41,595 bases of DNA from an uncultured Eubacteriales bacterium. GTDB lineage: Bacteria > Bacillota > Clostridia > Christensenellales > CAG-314. Within the stretch, counting starts at the first letter, position 1. Each line of letters opens with the position of its first letter. Shown here piece by piece: positions 8,275-15,641 of the stretch. The notes beneath the pieces are model-generated. The model saw only the letters and a program-made list of their open reading frames with translations, had not been told where the DNA came from and did not search any database. Made by a program: the position numbers and the translations under genes. The stretch spans positions 1 to 41,595 of the forward strand of contig URET01000009.1 of NCBI GenBank assembly GCA_900546875.1, given 5' to 3'.

Positions 8275-8658
8275 ATGGACGCGAAACTTATCGGCGAACT
8301 TATCGAATGTTGCGGATACTGCATAAATTACCTGATTTCATCCTTGCAGGCAATGGAAAACGGAGATATCGCCGAGTGTCAGAAACAAAGCAGTCAGGCG
8401 AAAAAACTGCTTTCTTCTGCGATCGGAGACGTCTTCACTGAAGTGAAAGAGCTCGCGGAAGAAACGGACGGCACCTTCGATTACCCCGAAGCTTCCATGA
8501 CGGAACTGATGCGTCAGATCAGCGGAACGGTAATGTATGCGGGCGGGCTTCTGACAGTGGAAGAAGGTACGCTGCCCTATTCCATTACCGTCACGAGTCT
8601 GGTAAAAGCCATAAACACCGTAACGGAATTATACGATCTGCTTTACGCCAACGACTGA
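8275..8658 (+). CDS. Small helical protein of unknown function
   Basis: I do not recognise this 127-residue protein. It is predicted to be mostly helical, acidic and soluble, with a cysteine cluster ECCGYC near residues 11-16 and no membrane segment. The start is ATG 8275, with GGAGG six bases upstream; an in-frame ATG at 8260 has no ribosome site. It begins 16 bases after the HAD phosphatase gene and ends 63 bases before fhs on the same strand, so all three are probably one transcript. The cysteine cluster alone does not establish metal binding. Confidence 0.75.
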   Translation: MDAKLIGELIECCGYCINYLISSLQAMENGDIAECQKQSSQAKKLLSSAIGDVFTEVKELAEETDGTFDYPEASMTELMRQISGTVMYAGGLLTVEEGTLPYSITVTSLVKAINTVTELYDLLYAND

Positions 8659-8721
8659 AACACCATCAAACAAAAACGGTATCGAAAAGCCGTTTACAAT
8701 ACGCAATAACGGAGAAAGAAC

Positions 8722-10440
8722 ATGAGTAAAAGAGCAGAACTCAGAAAAAAACAATTCAAAGCGATAGCCGATGAACTGAAAAAAGGTGCTTTGAGCGATA
8801 TAGACATAGCTTCACGATTCAATTATTTTCCCGTATCGGAAATTGCCGATGATCTCGGAGTATCGGAAGAGAACGTGGAGTTTTACGGAAGATACAAGGC
8901 GAAGATAAACGCTCCCATAAATCCGCACGGAAGACTTATCCTGGTAACAGCGCTCAACCCTACGCCCGCGGGAGAAGGAAAAACAACGGTGTCCATAGGA
9001 CTTGCCGACGCAATGAACATCCTAGGCAATAAAACATGCCTCGCTTTGCGCGAACCGAGTCTCGGACCGGTATTCGGGATAAAAGGAGGAGCAACGGGAG
9101 GCGGGCTTTCACAGGTAGTACCCATGGAGGACATTAATCTTCACTTTACCGGAGATATCCACGCCATCACTACAGCAAACAATCTGCTTTCGGCAGTCAT
9201 AGACAATCACCTGCACCAGGGGAATAAACTGGGCATCAATCCCAAGCGTATCATCTGGAACAGAGCCGTCGATCTCAATGACAGATCCCTGCGCAACATA
9301 GTCATCGGGATAGGCGGGGTATCGGACGGAGTGACGCGTACGGACAAATTCAACATCACAGCTGCAAGCGAAGTGATGGCGATAGTATGTCTTGCGACTT
9401 CCCTTGAAAACCTCATCGAAAGACTCGGAAACATCACTGTCGGGTACACCTACGACGACAGACCCGTATACGCCAGAGAACTAAACGTACATAATGCGAT
9501 GGCGATACTTTTAAAAGACGCCATCAAGCCTAATCTCGTACAGACGCTTCTCGGGACCCCGACATTTATCCACGGCGGACCTTTTGCCAATATCGCTCAC
9601 GGATGCAACAGTATCATAGCCACAAAAACAGCCATGACATATGCCGACTATGTGGTCACGGAGGCAGGCTTCGGAGCCGATCTCGGAGCGGAGAAATTCC
9701 TCGATCTGAAATGCCGGATTGCCGACATTCAGCCTTCCTGCGCCGTGATAGTAGCCACCATACGCGCGCTCAAGAGTCACGGAGGCGTCGCCAAAACCGA
9801 GCTCTCGCTGCCTGATACAGACGCCGTCGAGGTCGGATGCGCAAACCTCGGACGTCACATAGCGAATATGGCGGCTTTCAATCTGCCGGTCGTGGTCGCA
9901 CTCAATCTTTTCACTTCGGATACTCCCGAAGAAATCGAAGCCGTAAAGGATTTCTGCGCTTTCCTCAAAACCCCCTGCATTCCCGTAAAAGTATGGTCGG
10001 AGGGCGGCTTCGGCGCACTCGAACTGGCAAGCAAGGTAATCGAACTCGCCAACGCAAAAGTCCCTCAGATTACCTACGCCTACAGCTTCAAAGACTCGCT
10101 TGAAGAAAAAATAAAAAAACTCGCCATCAATATTTACGGAGCCGGCGAAGTTGTGTTCTCCGCAAAAGCAAAGACCAGTCTGAAACGGATAAAAGAAACA
10201 GGCTGCGACAAACTGCCCGTCATTGTGGCAAAAACTCAGTATTCACTTTCCGACAATCCGAAACTGATCAACGCTCCCGAAAATTTCACCTTCACGGTGG
10301 CAGATCTTGAGCTCAGGACCGGAAGCGGTTTTATTGTGGCTGTCTGCGGGGATATCATGCTCATGCCCGGACTTCCGAAAACGCCTTGCACCGAAAAAAT
10401 GACGATATCTCCCGACGGCGTAATAGAAGGACTGTCCTGA
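8722..10440 (+). CDS. fhs: Formate-tetrahydrofolate ligase
   Basis: Makes 10-formyltetrahydrofolate from formate, tetrahydrofolate and ATP, in the one-carbon pathway of anaerobes and acetogens and for purine synthesis. The 572-residue length is slightly above the usual 555-560. The P-loop is TPAGEGKT (81-88), followed by the family block PSLGPVFGIKGGATGGG and VVPMEDINLHFTGD. LITVGYTYDD-type and C-terminal PGLPKTP segments are also present. ATG start with GGAG eight bases upstream. It is the third gene of the operon from the 7603 promoter. A bidirectional hairpin about 250 bases downstream may terminate it, shared with the convergent fba gene. No other Wood-Ljungdahl gene is in the window, so an acetogenic role cannot be claimed. 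Confidence 0.96.
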   Translation: MSKRAELRKKQFKAIADELKKGALSDIDIASRFNYFPVSEIADDLGVSEENVEFYGRYKAKINAPINPHGRLILVTALNPTPAGEGKTTVSIGLADAMNILGNKTCLALREPSLGPVFGIKGGATGGGLSQVVPMEDINLHFTGDIHAITTANNLLSAVIDNHLHQGNKLGINPKRIIWNRAVDLNDRSLRNIVIGIGGVSDGVTRTDKFNITAASEVMAIVCLATSLENLIERLGNITVGYTYDDRPVYARELNVHNAMAILLKDAIKPNLVQTLLGTPTFIHGGPFANIAHGCNSIIATKTAMTYADYVVTEAGFGADLGAEKFLDLKCRIADIQPSCAVIVATIRALKSHGGVAKTELSLPDTDAVEVGCANLGRHIANMAAFNLPVVVALNLFTSDTPEEIEAVKDFCAFLKTPCIPVKVWSEGGFGALELASKVIELANAKVPQITYAYSFKDSLEEKIKKLAINIYGAGEVVFSAKAKTSLKRIKETGCDKLPVIVAKTQYSLSDNPKLINAPENFTFTVADLELRTGSGFIVAVCGDIMLMPGLPKTPCTEKMTISPDGVIEGLS

Positions 10441-10611
10441 GCTAATAAACTTTCCGAGTTTCTGCTCCGGTAAAAAGGCTGTCCCGTATACTGCTCCCGC
10501 ATCTGAGGATCGAGTCTGACGGAATAATATTTCAGGGCGATCGTGATCCCAATGCAGTTTATAAGTGAAACCTTACGGATACAACGGATATCATAAGTAA
10601 AACCTGCGGAA

Positions 10612-10684
10612 ATTCGGTTTTATGTAAAAACATACAGTGATTCGGTTTTATGTAAAACATACAGTAATTCGGTTTTATGTAAAA
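10612..10684. repeat. 27-28-bp tandem repeat between fhs and fba
   Basis: Units at 10612-10639 and 10640-10666, plus a partial third at 10667-10684, share the core ATTCGGTTTTATGTAAAA. Each complete unit contains a small inverted repeat, TATGT-A(3-4)-ACATA. Weaker related segments (ATAAGTGAAACC, ATAAGTAAAACC) lie just before, at about 10560-10605. The array abuts the fhs/fba terminator. Confidence 0.8.
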
Positions 10685-10688
10685 AAAA

Positions 10689-10710
10689 GAACGGGAATCC
10701 GTTCCTTTTT
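10689..10710. terminator. Bidirectional terminator between fhs and fba
   Basis: A stem GAACGG/CCGTTC (10689-10694 with 10699-10704) with a four-base loop is flanked by a T-run on each strand: five T after it on plus, eight T after it on minus. It lies 22 bases beyond the fba stop and between convergent genes. Confidence 0.85.
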
Positions 10711-10726
10711 CATACTGAATGATTTA

Positions 10727-11653
10727 TCAGATTTTATCTGCAGAACCGAGAACATTGATGATTTTACGTTTGACCATTTCTTTGATAGCTGTTCTTGCCG
10801 GCCCGAGATACTGACGAGGATCAAAATGCGTGGGATACTCGGCAAAATGCTGACGAATGGTTGCGGTGCAGGCAAGACGGATATCGCTGTCGATATTGAT
10901 CTTGCACACTGCTCCCGCGGCTGCGCGGCGAAGCATATCTTCCGGAACACCTTCCGCACCCTGCATATTGCCGCCGTACTGCTGAATGAGTTTTACGAAT
11001 TCCTGAGGCACGCTCGAAGCTCCGTGAAGCACAATGGGAAAGTCGGGAAGCCTGCGGGCGACCTCATCGAGGATATCGAAACGAAGCTGGGCATTCCCCG
11101 AAAACTTAAAAGCGCCGTGACTTGTTCCGATAGCTATTGCAAGCGAATCCACTCCGGTTTTGAATACGAATTCCTCCACTTCGTCCGGATCGGTAAACTG
11201 AGAACGTTCGTTGACGACATGCTCTTCGATCCCGGCAAGCTTACCCAGCTCCGCCTCCACCACGACGCCGTGATCATGCGCATATTCCACCACAGCTTTG
11301 CTGCGTTCGATATTTTCTTTGAAAGGAAGAGCGCTGGCGTCTATCATGACGGACGTAAAGCCGTCGTCCACACACTGCTTGCAGATTTCGAAAGAATCGC
11401 CGTGATCGAGATGCATGCAGATAGGGATCTCGGGGGCGTCTATTACAGCCGCCTCGATAAGCTTTTTAAGATAAATGATGTTTGCATATTTCCTTGCGCC
11501 CATAGATACCTGAAGTATCACCGGAGAACGGGTCTCTTTAACGGCTTCGATAATGCCTTGAATGGTTTCCATATTGTTGACGTTGAAAGCGCCGATTGCG
11601 TATCCGCCGTGATACGCCTTTTTAAACATTTCCTTACTTGTTACCAACGACAT
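10727..11653 (-). CDS. fba: Class II fructose-bisphosphate aldolase
   Basis: Cleaves fructose 1,6-bisphosphate to dihydroxyacetone phosphate and glyceraldehyde 3-phosphate using a metal ion, in central glycolysis. The protein has 308 residues. The landmarks are GAFNVNN near the N-terminus, the HLDHGDS block (catalytic aspartate and zinc histidine near residues 83-84), VEAELGKLAG, a second zinc histidine in GTSHGAFKF, and LHGASSVP with the glycine loop before it. I start at ATG 11653 because GGAGGT ends six bases upstream; the ATG at 11659 would touch that site. It is divergent from gap, so two glycolytic genes share one promoter region, and it ends at a strong terminator. Confidence 0.96.
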   Translation of the reverse strand: MSLVTSKEMFKKAYHGGYAIGAFNVNNMETIQGIIEAVKETRSPVILQVSMGARKYANIIYLKKLIEAAVIDAPEIPICMHLDHGDSFEICKQCVDDGFTSVMIDASALPFKENIERSKAVVEYAHDHGVVVEAELGKLAGIEEHVVNERSQFTDPDEVEEFVFKTGVDSLAIAIGTSHGAFKFSGNAQLRFDILDEVARRLPDFPIVLHGASSVPQEFVKLIQQYGGNMQGAEGVPEDMLRRAAAGAVCKINIDSDIRLACTATIRQHFAEYPTHFDPRQYLGPARTAIKEMVKRKIINVLGSADKI

Positions 11654-11702
11654 AAACATACCTCCGTTTCTGAATATATTTTGACAGGGATTTTTATAAG
11701 AA

Positions 11703-11753
11703 ATAATAAACCCGATTATATTTCTTGCAAAATTTGGAAAGATGATGTATAAT
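11703..11753. promoter_or_regulatory. Divergent fba/gap promoters sharing one -35 palindrome
   Basis: The palindromic hexamer TTGCAA (11725-11730) is 17 bases before TATAAT (11748-11753) on the plus strand, driving gap. Read on the minus strand, the same TTGCAA is 16 bases before TATTAT (11708-11703), driving fba. The gap promoter is well supported; the shared use for fba is an inference from spacing. Confidence 0.6.
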
Positions 11754-11840
11754 CACCCTGCAATGATTCTATCACAACAGTGATTTAAAGTAAAGAATTT
11801 TGCATGCAACTGTGAGTATTATTTTTCAGGAGGAAAAATT

Positions 11841-12866
11841 ATGGAAAAAATCAGACTCGGTATAAACGGTTTTGGCAGGATTGGCCGTCTTGTGGTAAGA
11901 CTCGCTGCGGAAAGACCCGACGTTGAAGTCGTGGCAATAAATGATCCCGGCTTCCCAGACATGAATTATATGGCTTATATATTCAGATACGACACCGTTC
12001 ACGGACAGTTCAAAGGAGAAGTATCCGCCTGTGAGGAAGGTATCATAGTAAACGGAAATAAAATAAGGGTTTATAATCTTACCGACCCCGCTTCGATCCC
12101 CTGGGGAGAACACAAAGTGGACGTCGTTGTTGAATCCACGGGTATATTCACCACTATGGAAGGAGCCGAAAAACATCTTCAGGCCGGAGCAAAGAAAGTT
12201 GTGATAACCGCGCCCAGCAAAGACGCGCCCATGTTTGTTATGGGAGTCAACGACAAAGAGTATAAAGACGAAATGAAGATCGTCAGCAACGCAAGCTGCA
12301 CGACAAACTGCCTTGCGCCTCTTGCTAAAGTAGTGCACGACAAGTTCGGGATTACCGAAGGCCTCATGACCACCGTCCACTCCACCACCGCCACACAGAA
12401 AACCGTTGACGGTCCCAGCAAAAAGGATTGGAGAGGCGGAAGAGCAGCTTCCGGCAATATTATCCCGAGCAGCACGGGAGCAGCTAAGGCAGTAGGAAAA
12501 GTTATCCCCTCCCTTAACGGCAAACTTACCGGAATGTCCTTCAGAGTGCCCACTCTCGACGTGTCCGTCGTGGACCTCACCGTCAACCTCGCTACACCTG
12601 CCACTTACGACGAAATCAAAGCCGAAATCAAGAGAGCAAGCGAAAACGAAATGAAAGGCATCCTCGCCTATACCGAAGACGCCGTCGTCAGCAGCGACTT
12701 TATCGGAGAACTCAATACCTCCGTATTCGACGCCAATGCAGGTATCATGCTTACCCCCACTTTCGTAAAACTCGTAAGCTGGTATGACAACGAAATGGGA
12801 TACAGCAGCAAAGTCGTTGACCTTGCCTGTCTTGTTATGGGCAGGAAAAAATGCTGCTGCAAATAA
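11841..12866 (+). CDS. gap: Glyceraldehyde-3-phosphate dehydrogenase, phosphorylating
   Basis: Oxidises glyceraldehyde 3-phosphate to 1,3-bisphosphoglycerate with NAD+, in glycolysis. The 341-residue protein has the Rossmann start INGFGRIGR, the catalytic cysteine in SNASCTTNCLAP (C153), the following TVHS histidine segment, the SSTGAAKAVG phosphate site, RVPT, and the C-terminal SWYDNEMGYSSKVVDL. The last residues are an unusual KKCCCK tail, three cysteines not part of the catalytic site. ATG start with AGGAGG upstream and a consensus SigA promoter about 90 bases before. A hairpin with a T-run at 12941-12981 probably terminates it. The divergent neighbour is fba. Confidence 0.97.
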   Translation: MEKIRLGINGFGRIGRLVVRLAAERPDVEVVAINDPGFPDMNYMAYIFRYDTVHGQFKGEVSACEEGIIVNGNKIRVYNLTDPASIPWGEHKVDVVVESTGIFTTMEGAEKHLQAGAKKVVITAPSKDAPMFVMGVNDKEYKDEMKIVSNASCTTNCLAPLAKVVHDKFGITEGLMTTVHSTTATQKTVDGPSKKDWRGGRAASGNIIPSSTGAAKAVGKVIPSLNGKLTGMSFRVPTLDVSVVDLTVNLATPATYDEIKAEIKRASENEMKGILAYTEDAVVSSDFIGELNTSVFDANAGIMLTPTFVKLVSWYDNEMGYSSKVVDLACLVMGRKKCCCK

Positions 12867-12940
12867 AAGCGATCTGTAACATGCCGCCGTCCTCAGGACC
12901 ATATGGCGACGGACATTCAGGAAACAATAAAATAAATTCG

Positions 12941-12981
12941 ACGACCGGACTGCGCTGTGTTACGCTTTTCCGGTCGTTTTG
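12941..12981 (+). terminator. Terminator after gap
   Basis: Perfect 8-bp stem ACGACCGG/CCGGTCGT (12941-12948 with 12970-12977), a 21-base loop and four T. The loop is long, so efficiency may be modest. Confidence 0.6.
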
Positions 12982-13021
12982 GTATAAAATCCGGTTTTTT
13001 TGGTATAAAATCCGGTTTTTC
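12979..13021. repeat. Tandem 21-bp duplication before the response regulator gene
   Basis: The unit TTGGTATAAAATCCGGTTTT occurs twice in tandem (about 12979-12999 and 13000-13020), directly between the gap terminator and the response regulator promoter. Each unit carries a TATAAAAT element, but no suitable -35 is evident. Confidence 0.75.
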
Positions 13022-13030
13022 CGGACGGTT

Positions 13031-13062
13031 CTAATGAAATTATAATGTTTATCATGTATAAT
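13031..13062 (+). promoter_or_regulatory. Response regulator promoter with 11-bp direct-repeat operator
   Basis: CTAATG (13031-13036) and ATAATG (13042-13047) are 11 bases apart and followed by TATAAT (13057-13062). There is no separate good -35; the operator covers the -35 position. This is the layout expected when an OmpR/PhoB-type activator recruits polymerase. The same arrangement occurs before the PepSY lipoprotein gene. Confidence 0.7.
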
Positions 13063-13113
13063 ATAAAGACAGCTTGAACAAGCGCACAATATTATCATAA
13101 GGAGAGGATAAAA

Positions 13114-13785
13114 ATGAGAGTATTGCTTGCCGAGGACGAAAAAGACCTGAACCGCATCATAACGCAAAAGCTCGCCTCCGAAGGATACAGTACCGACAGC
13201 TGTTTTGACGGAGAAGAAGCTTTAAATATCTTGAAAATGACCGATTATGACGTCATAATACTCGATATCATGATGCCGAAAGCAGACGGTTTCACGGTAC
13301 TCAGACAACTTCGCGCGTCCGGGAAAACGACTCCCGTACTGTTTTTGACCGCACGCGACGCCGTTTCGGACAAAGTAAAAGGACTGGACAGCGGCGCAAA
13401 CGATTATCTTGTAAAGCCGTTTTCATTTGAAGAACTTATGGCACGGCTGAGAGCACTTACGAGAAACTCTTTCGGAGTTACGAGCAATGTGCTTTCGGCT
13501 GCGGACCTGACTGTAGACTGCGCGACGCAAACTGTCAGAAGAAACGGCAGGATCATAGAACTTTCCGCCAAGGAATATGCGCTTCTGGAATACCTGATAT
13601 TCAACAAAGGGATCGTTCTTTCAAGAGAAAAAATCGAAAATCACGTGTGGAATTTCGACTACGAAGGCGGGACCAACGTTGTGGACGTTTATATCAGTTA
13701 TCTCAGAAAAAAAATCGACGACGGTCAGAATAAAAAACTTATCCATACGCTCAGAGGACGAGGCTACGTGCTCAAAGAAGAATAA
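13114..13785 (+). CDS. OmpR/PhoB-family response regulator
   Basis: A 223-residue cytoplasmic DNA-binding regulator. The receiver domain (about 1-115) has the acidic pair in AEDE (residues 7-8), the phosphoacceptor D51 in IILDIMMP, a threonine in LTAR near residue 79 and the conserved lysine K101 in LVKPF. The winged-helix domain (about 125-220) has LSAKEYALLEYLI, the recognition region NVVDVYISYLRKKI and the C-terminal hairpin TLRGRGYVL. ATG start with GGAGAGG about eight bases upstream. It precedes a sensor kinase on the same strand, with a 318-base gap, and then a PepSY lipoprotein. Matching operators before this gene and before the lipoprotein gene suggest autoregulation and one direct target. 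Confidence 0.95.
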   Translation: MRVLLAEDEKDLNRIITQKLASEGYSTDSCFDGEEALNILKMTDYDVIILDIMMPKADGFTVLRQLRASGKTTPVLFLTARDAVSDKVKGLDSGANDYLVKPFSFEELMARLRALTRNSFGVTSNVLSAADLTVDCATQTVRRNGRIIELSAKEYALLEYLIFNKGIVLSREKIENHVWNFDYEGGTNVVDVYISYLRKKIDDGQNKKLIHTLRGRGYVLKEE

Positions 13786-13905
13786 AGACAAATCACGGTC
13801 ATACCTCGTCCGGCAGGCTTGTCTGAAGCGGCAAAACTTCCCGTAAGAAGGCGTTCGTGCCGGGGAACAAGCTTTTCCGATTTGCGAGCAAAATTATATT
13901 CAGAT

Positions 13906-14009
13906 CCGCGTCTGAGTGCCGGAAAAAAATAAAGAAATATTCCGAACGGAGATCACACGCATAGAAAACAGCCGCGTCTGACTGCCGGAAAAAATAAAGA
14001 AATATCCCG
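13906..14009. repeat. 38-39-bp direct repeat between regulator and kinase genes
   Basis: Copies at 13906-13944 and 13972-14009 share CCGCGTCTGA-TGCCGG, an A-rich stretch and AAAGAAATAT. They lie in the 318-base gap 13786-14103. No open reading frame or convincing promoter was found in the gap; TATAAT at 14060-14065 is a possible -10 for the kinase gene but has no good -35. Confidence 0.8.
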
Positions 14010-14103
14010 GGTTTTCGGGGACAGCTTCAGAATATAAATCTCAAAAATCAGTTATCGGGTATAATTGACCCGGACCGTTTGCGCCGAGGAGGAAAAACAA
14101 AAG

Positions 14104-15522
14104 GTGAAAAGATTGACTATCCGTACAAAAATTACGCTTTGGTTTTCCGTTGCTTTTATAATAATTATCGCACTGACCTGCGTACTTGTTTTGGGAGTAA
14201 GCAATCAGGTGCTTCAGAAATCCATACGTGACAGTCTTATCGAAATGGTCGAGGACAGCACAAACGATATCGATTATCACGATAATATCGATGATGTCGA
14301 TACTTCTGGCGACGTGCGCTATTATATAAGGTACAACGAAGGCTATCTCGAGATAGACAACAGCTTCCTGATCGCAACCAATCAGGTATATACTTCTCTT
14401 TACCTTCAGGACGGATCAATGCTTTACGGTGAAAACCCGGTCGCGCGTTATACCAAGGATATCGAGTTTTCCGATTCGGAAATACAGCGCATCACCGTGA
14501 ACGGTACCATCTATTTCATTTATGACCGCAAGCTTTCCGAACCGGGATTAGAAGGTTTATGGCTCCGAGGAGTTGTTTCCGAAAAACAGGGCGAAGTACA
14601 GATGAATTCCATATCGCGCACTACCCTGATAATACTGCCTTCGCTTGTTCTGCTGGCGATAGTCGGAGGCTATATAGTTGCGGGGAGGATGCTCAGACCT
14701 GTCCGGAAAATCACCGATTCGGCAGCGCACATAAGCGAAGGAGGAGATCTTAAAAAACGCATCGAAATAGGCGAGGGAAAAGACGAGCTACACCTGCTTG
14801 CAGACAGTTTCAATAAAATGTTTGACAGACTGGACGCTTCTTTTCAGACTGAAAAACAATTCACCTCAGACGCTTCGCATGAACTGCGTACACCCGTCGC
14901 CGTCATTCTTGCCCAATGCGAGCTTTCCCTGGACACGCCCCAAAGCAACGAGGAATACAGAAACGCGCTTTCTGTAATACAAAGACAAGGCAAAAAAATG
15001 TCAAAGCTTATAAATGATATGCTTGTTTTTACCCGACTCGAATTAAAATCGGAACAATACGTCAAAACTCAGCTGGATCTGGGACAGCTTACCGAAGATG
15101 TATGTACAGATATGTCTTTGATAAAGGAAAACAATATCACGCTTAAATACCGCACGATAAAACCTCTGATGTATTACGGCAACAAAGAACTGCTGACGCG
15201 TCTTCTGACCAACCTCATAAGCAACGCCTACAGATACGGAAAAAACAACGGCAATATATACGTAACCCTGACGGAACAAGAAAATGAGACAGAACTGTCG
15301 GTGAAAGACGACGGAATAGGTATAGCGGAAAAAGACATAAAGAAAATATTCGACAGATTTTATCAGGCAGATAATTCGCGTTCAAATACAGGAACCGGAC
15401 TCGGCTTGTCGATGGTAAAAGAAATCGCAAAAATGCATGACGGCGAAGTGAGCGTAGAAAGCGAGCCCGGCAAAGGAAGCACCTTCACATTGCATCTTCC
15501 GCACCGAAAGTCACGGGAATGA
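14104..15522 (+). CDS. Membrane sensor histidine kinase
   Basis: A 472-residue sensor that autophosphorylates on histidine and passes the phosphate to the adjacent response regulator. In order: a first membrane segment (about 11-33), an extracytoplasmic domain of about 140 residues rich in aspartate, a second membrane segment (about 175-195), HAMP, the HisKA box DASHELRTPVAV (His about 259), the N box LLTNLISNAYRYGK, the G1 box DDGIGI, the F box FDRFYQ and the G2 box TGTGLGLSMV. GTG 14104 is chosen as start, with GAGGAGG eleven bases upstream; a TTG at 14113 with AGGTG before it is the alternative. The acidic sensor region might bind cations or cationic peptides, which is inference. Confidence 0.93.
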   Translation: MKRLTIRTKITLWFSVAFIIIIALTCVLVLGVSNQVLQKSIRDSLIEMVEDSTNDIDYHDNIDDVDTSGDVRYYIRYNEGYLEIDNSFLIATNQVYTSLYLQDGSMLYGENPVARYTKDIEFSDSEIQRITVNGTIYFIYDRKLSEPGLEGLWLRGVVSEKQGEVQMNSISRTTLIILPSLVLLAIVGGYIVAGRMLRPVRKITDSAAHISEGGDLKKRIEIGEGKDELHLLADSFNKMFDRLDASFQTEKQFTSDASHELRTPVAVILAQCELSLDTPQSNEEYRNALSVIQRQGKKMSKLINDMLVFTRLELKSEQYVKTQLDLGQLTEDVCTDMSLIKENNITLKYRTIKPLMYYGNKELLTRLLTNLISNAYRYGKNNGNIYVTLTEQENETELSVKDDGIGIAEKDIKKIFDRFYQADNSRSNTGTGLGLSMVKEIAKMHDGEVSVESEPGKGSTFTLHLPHRKSRE

Positions 15523-15577
15523 CCGCGGAAAAAAACACGAAAAAAATTTTTAAAAAAATTCCGAAATTTCCATTTTG

Positions 15578-15609
15578 CTAATGAATGTCTAATGTTCGCC
15601 TGTTAAACT
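15578..15609 (+). promoter_or_regulatory. PepSY lipoprotein promoter with the same 11-bp direct repeat
   Basis: CTAATG at 15578-15583 and again at 15589-15594, 11 bases apart, followed by a weak -10, TAAACT (15604-15609). The distance from the first CTAATG to the -10 is 26 bases, exactly as in the response regulator promoter. The shared pattern is CTAATGAA-N3-(A/C)TAATGTT. A weak -10 with an operator over the -35 predicts activation. Confidence 0.7.
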
Positions 15610-15641
15610 GTCGACATCAAAAGCAAAGGAGATTACGCTCT

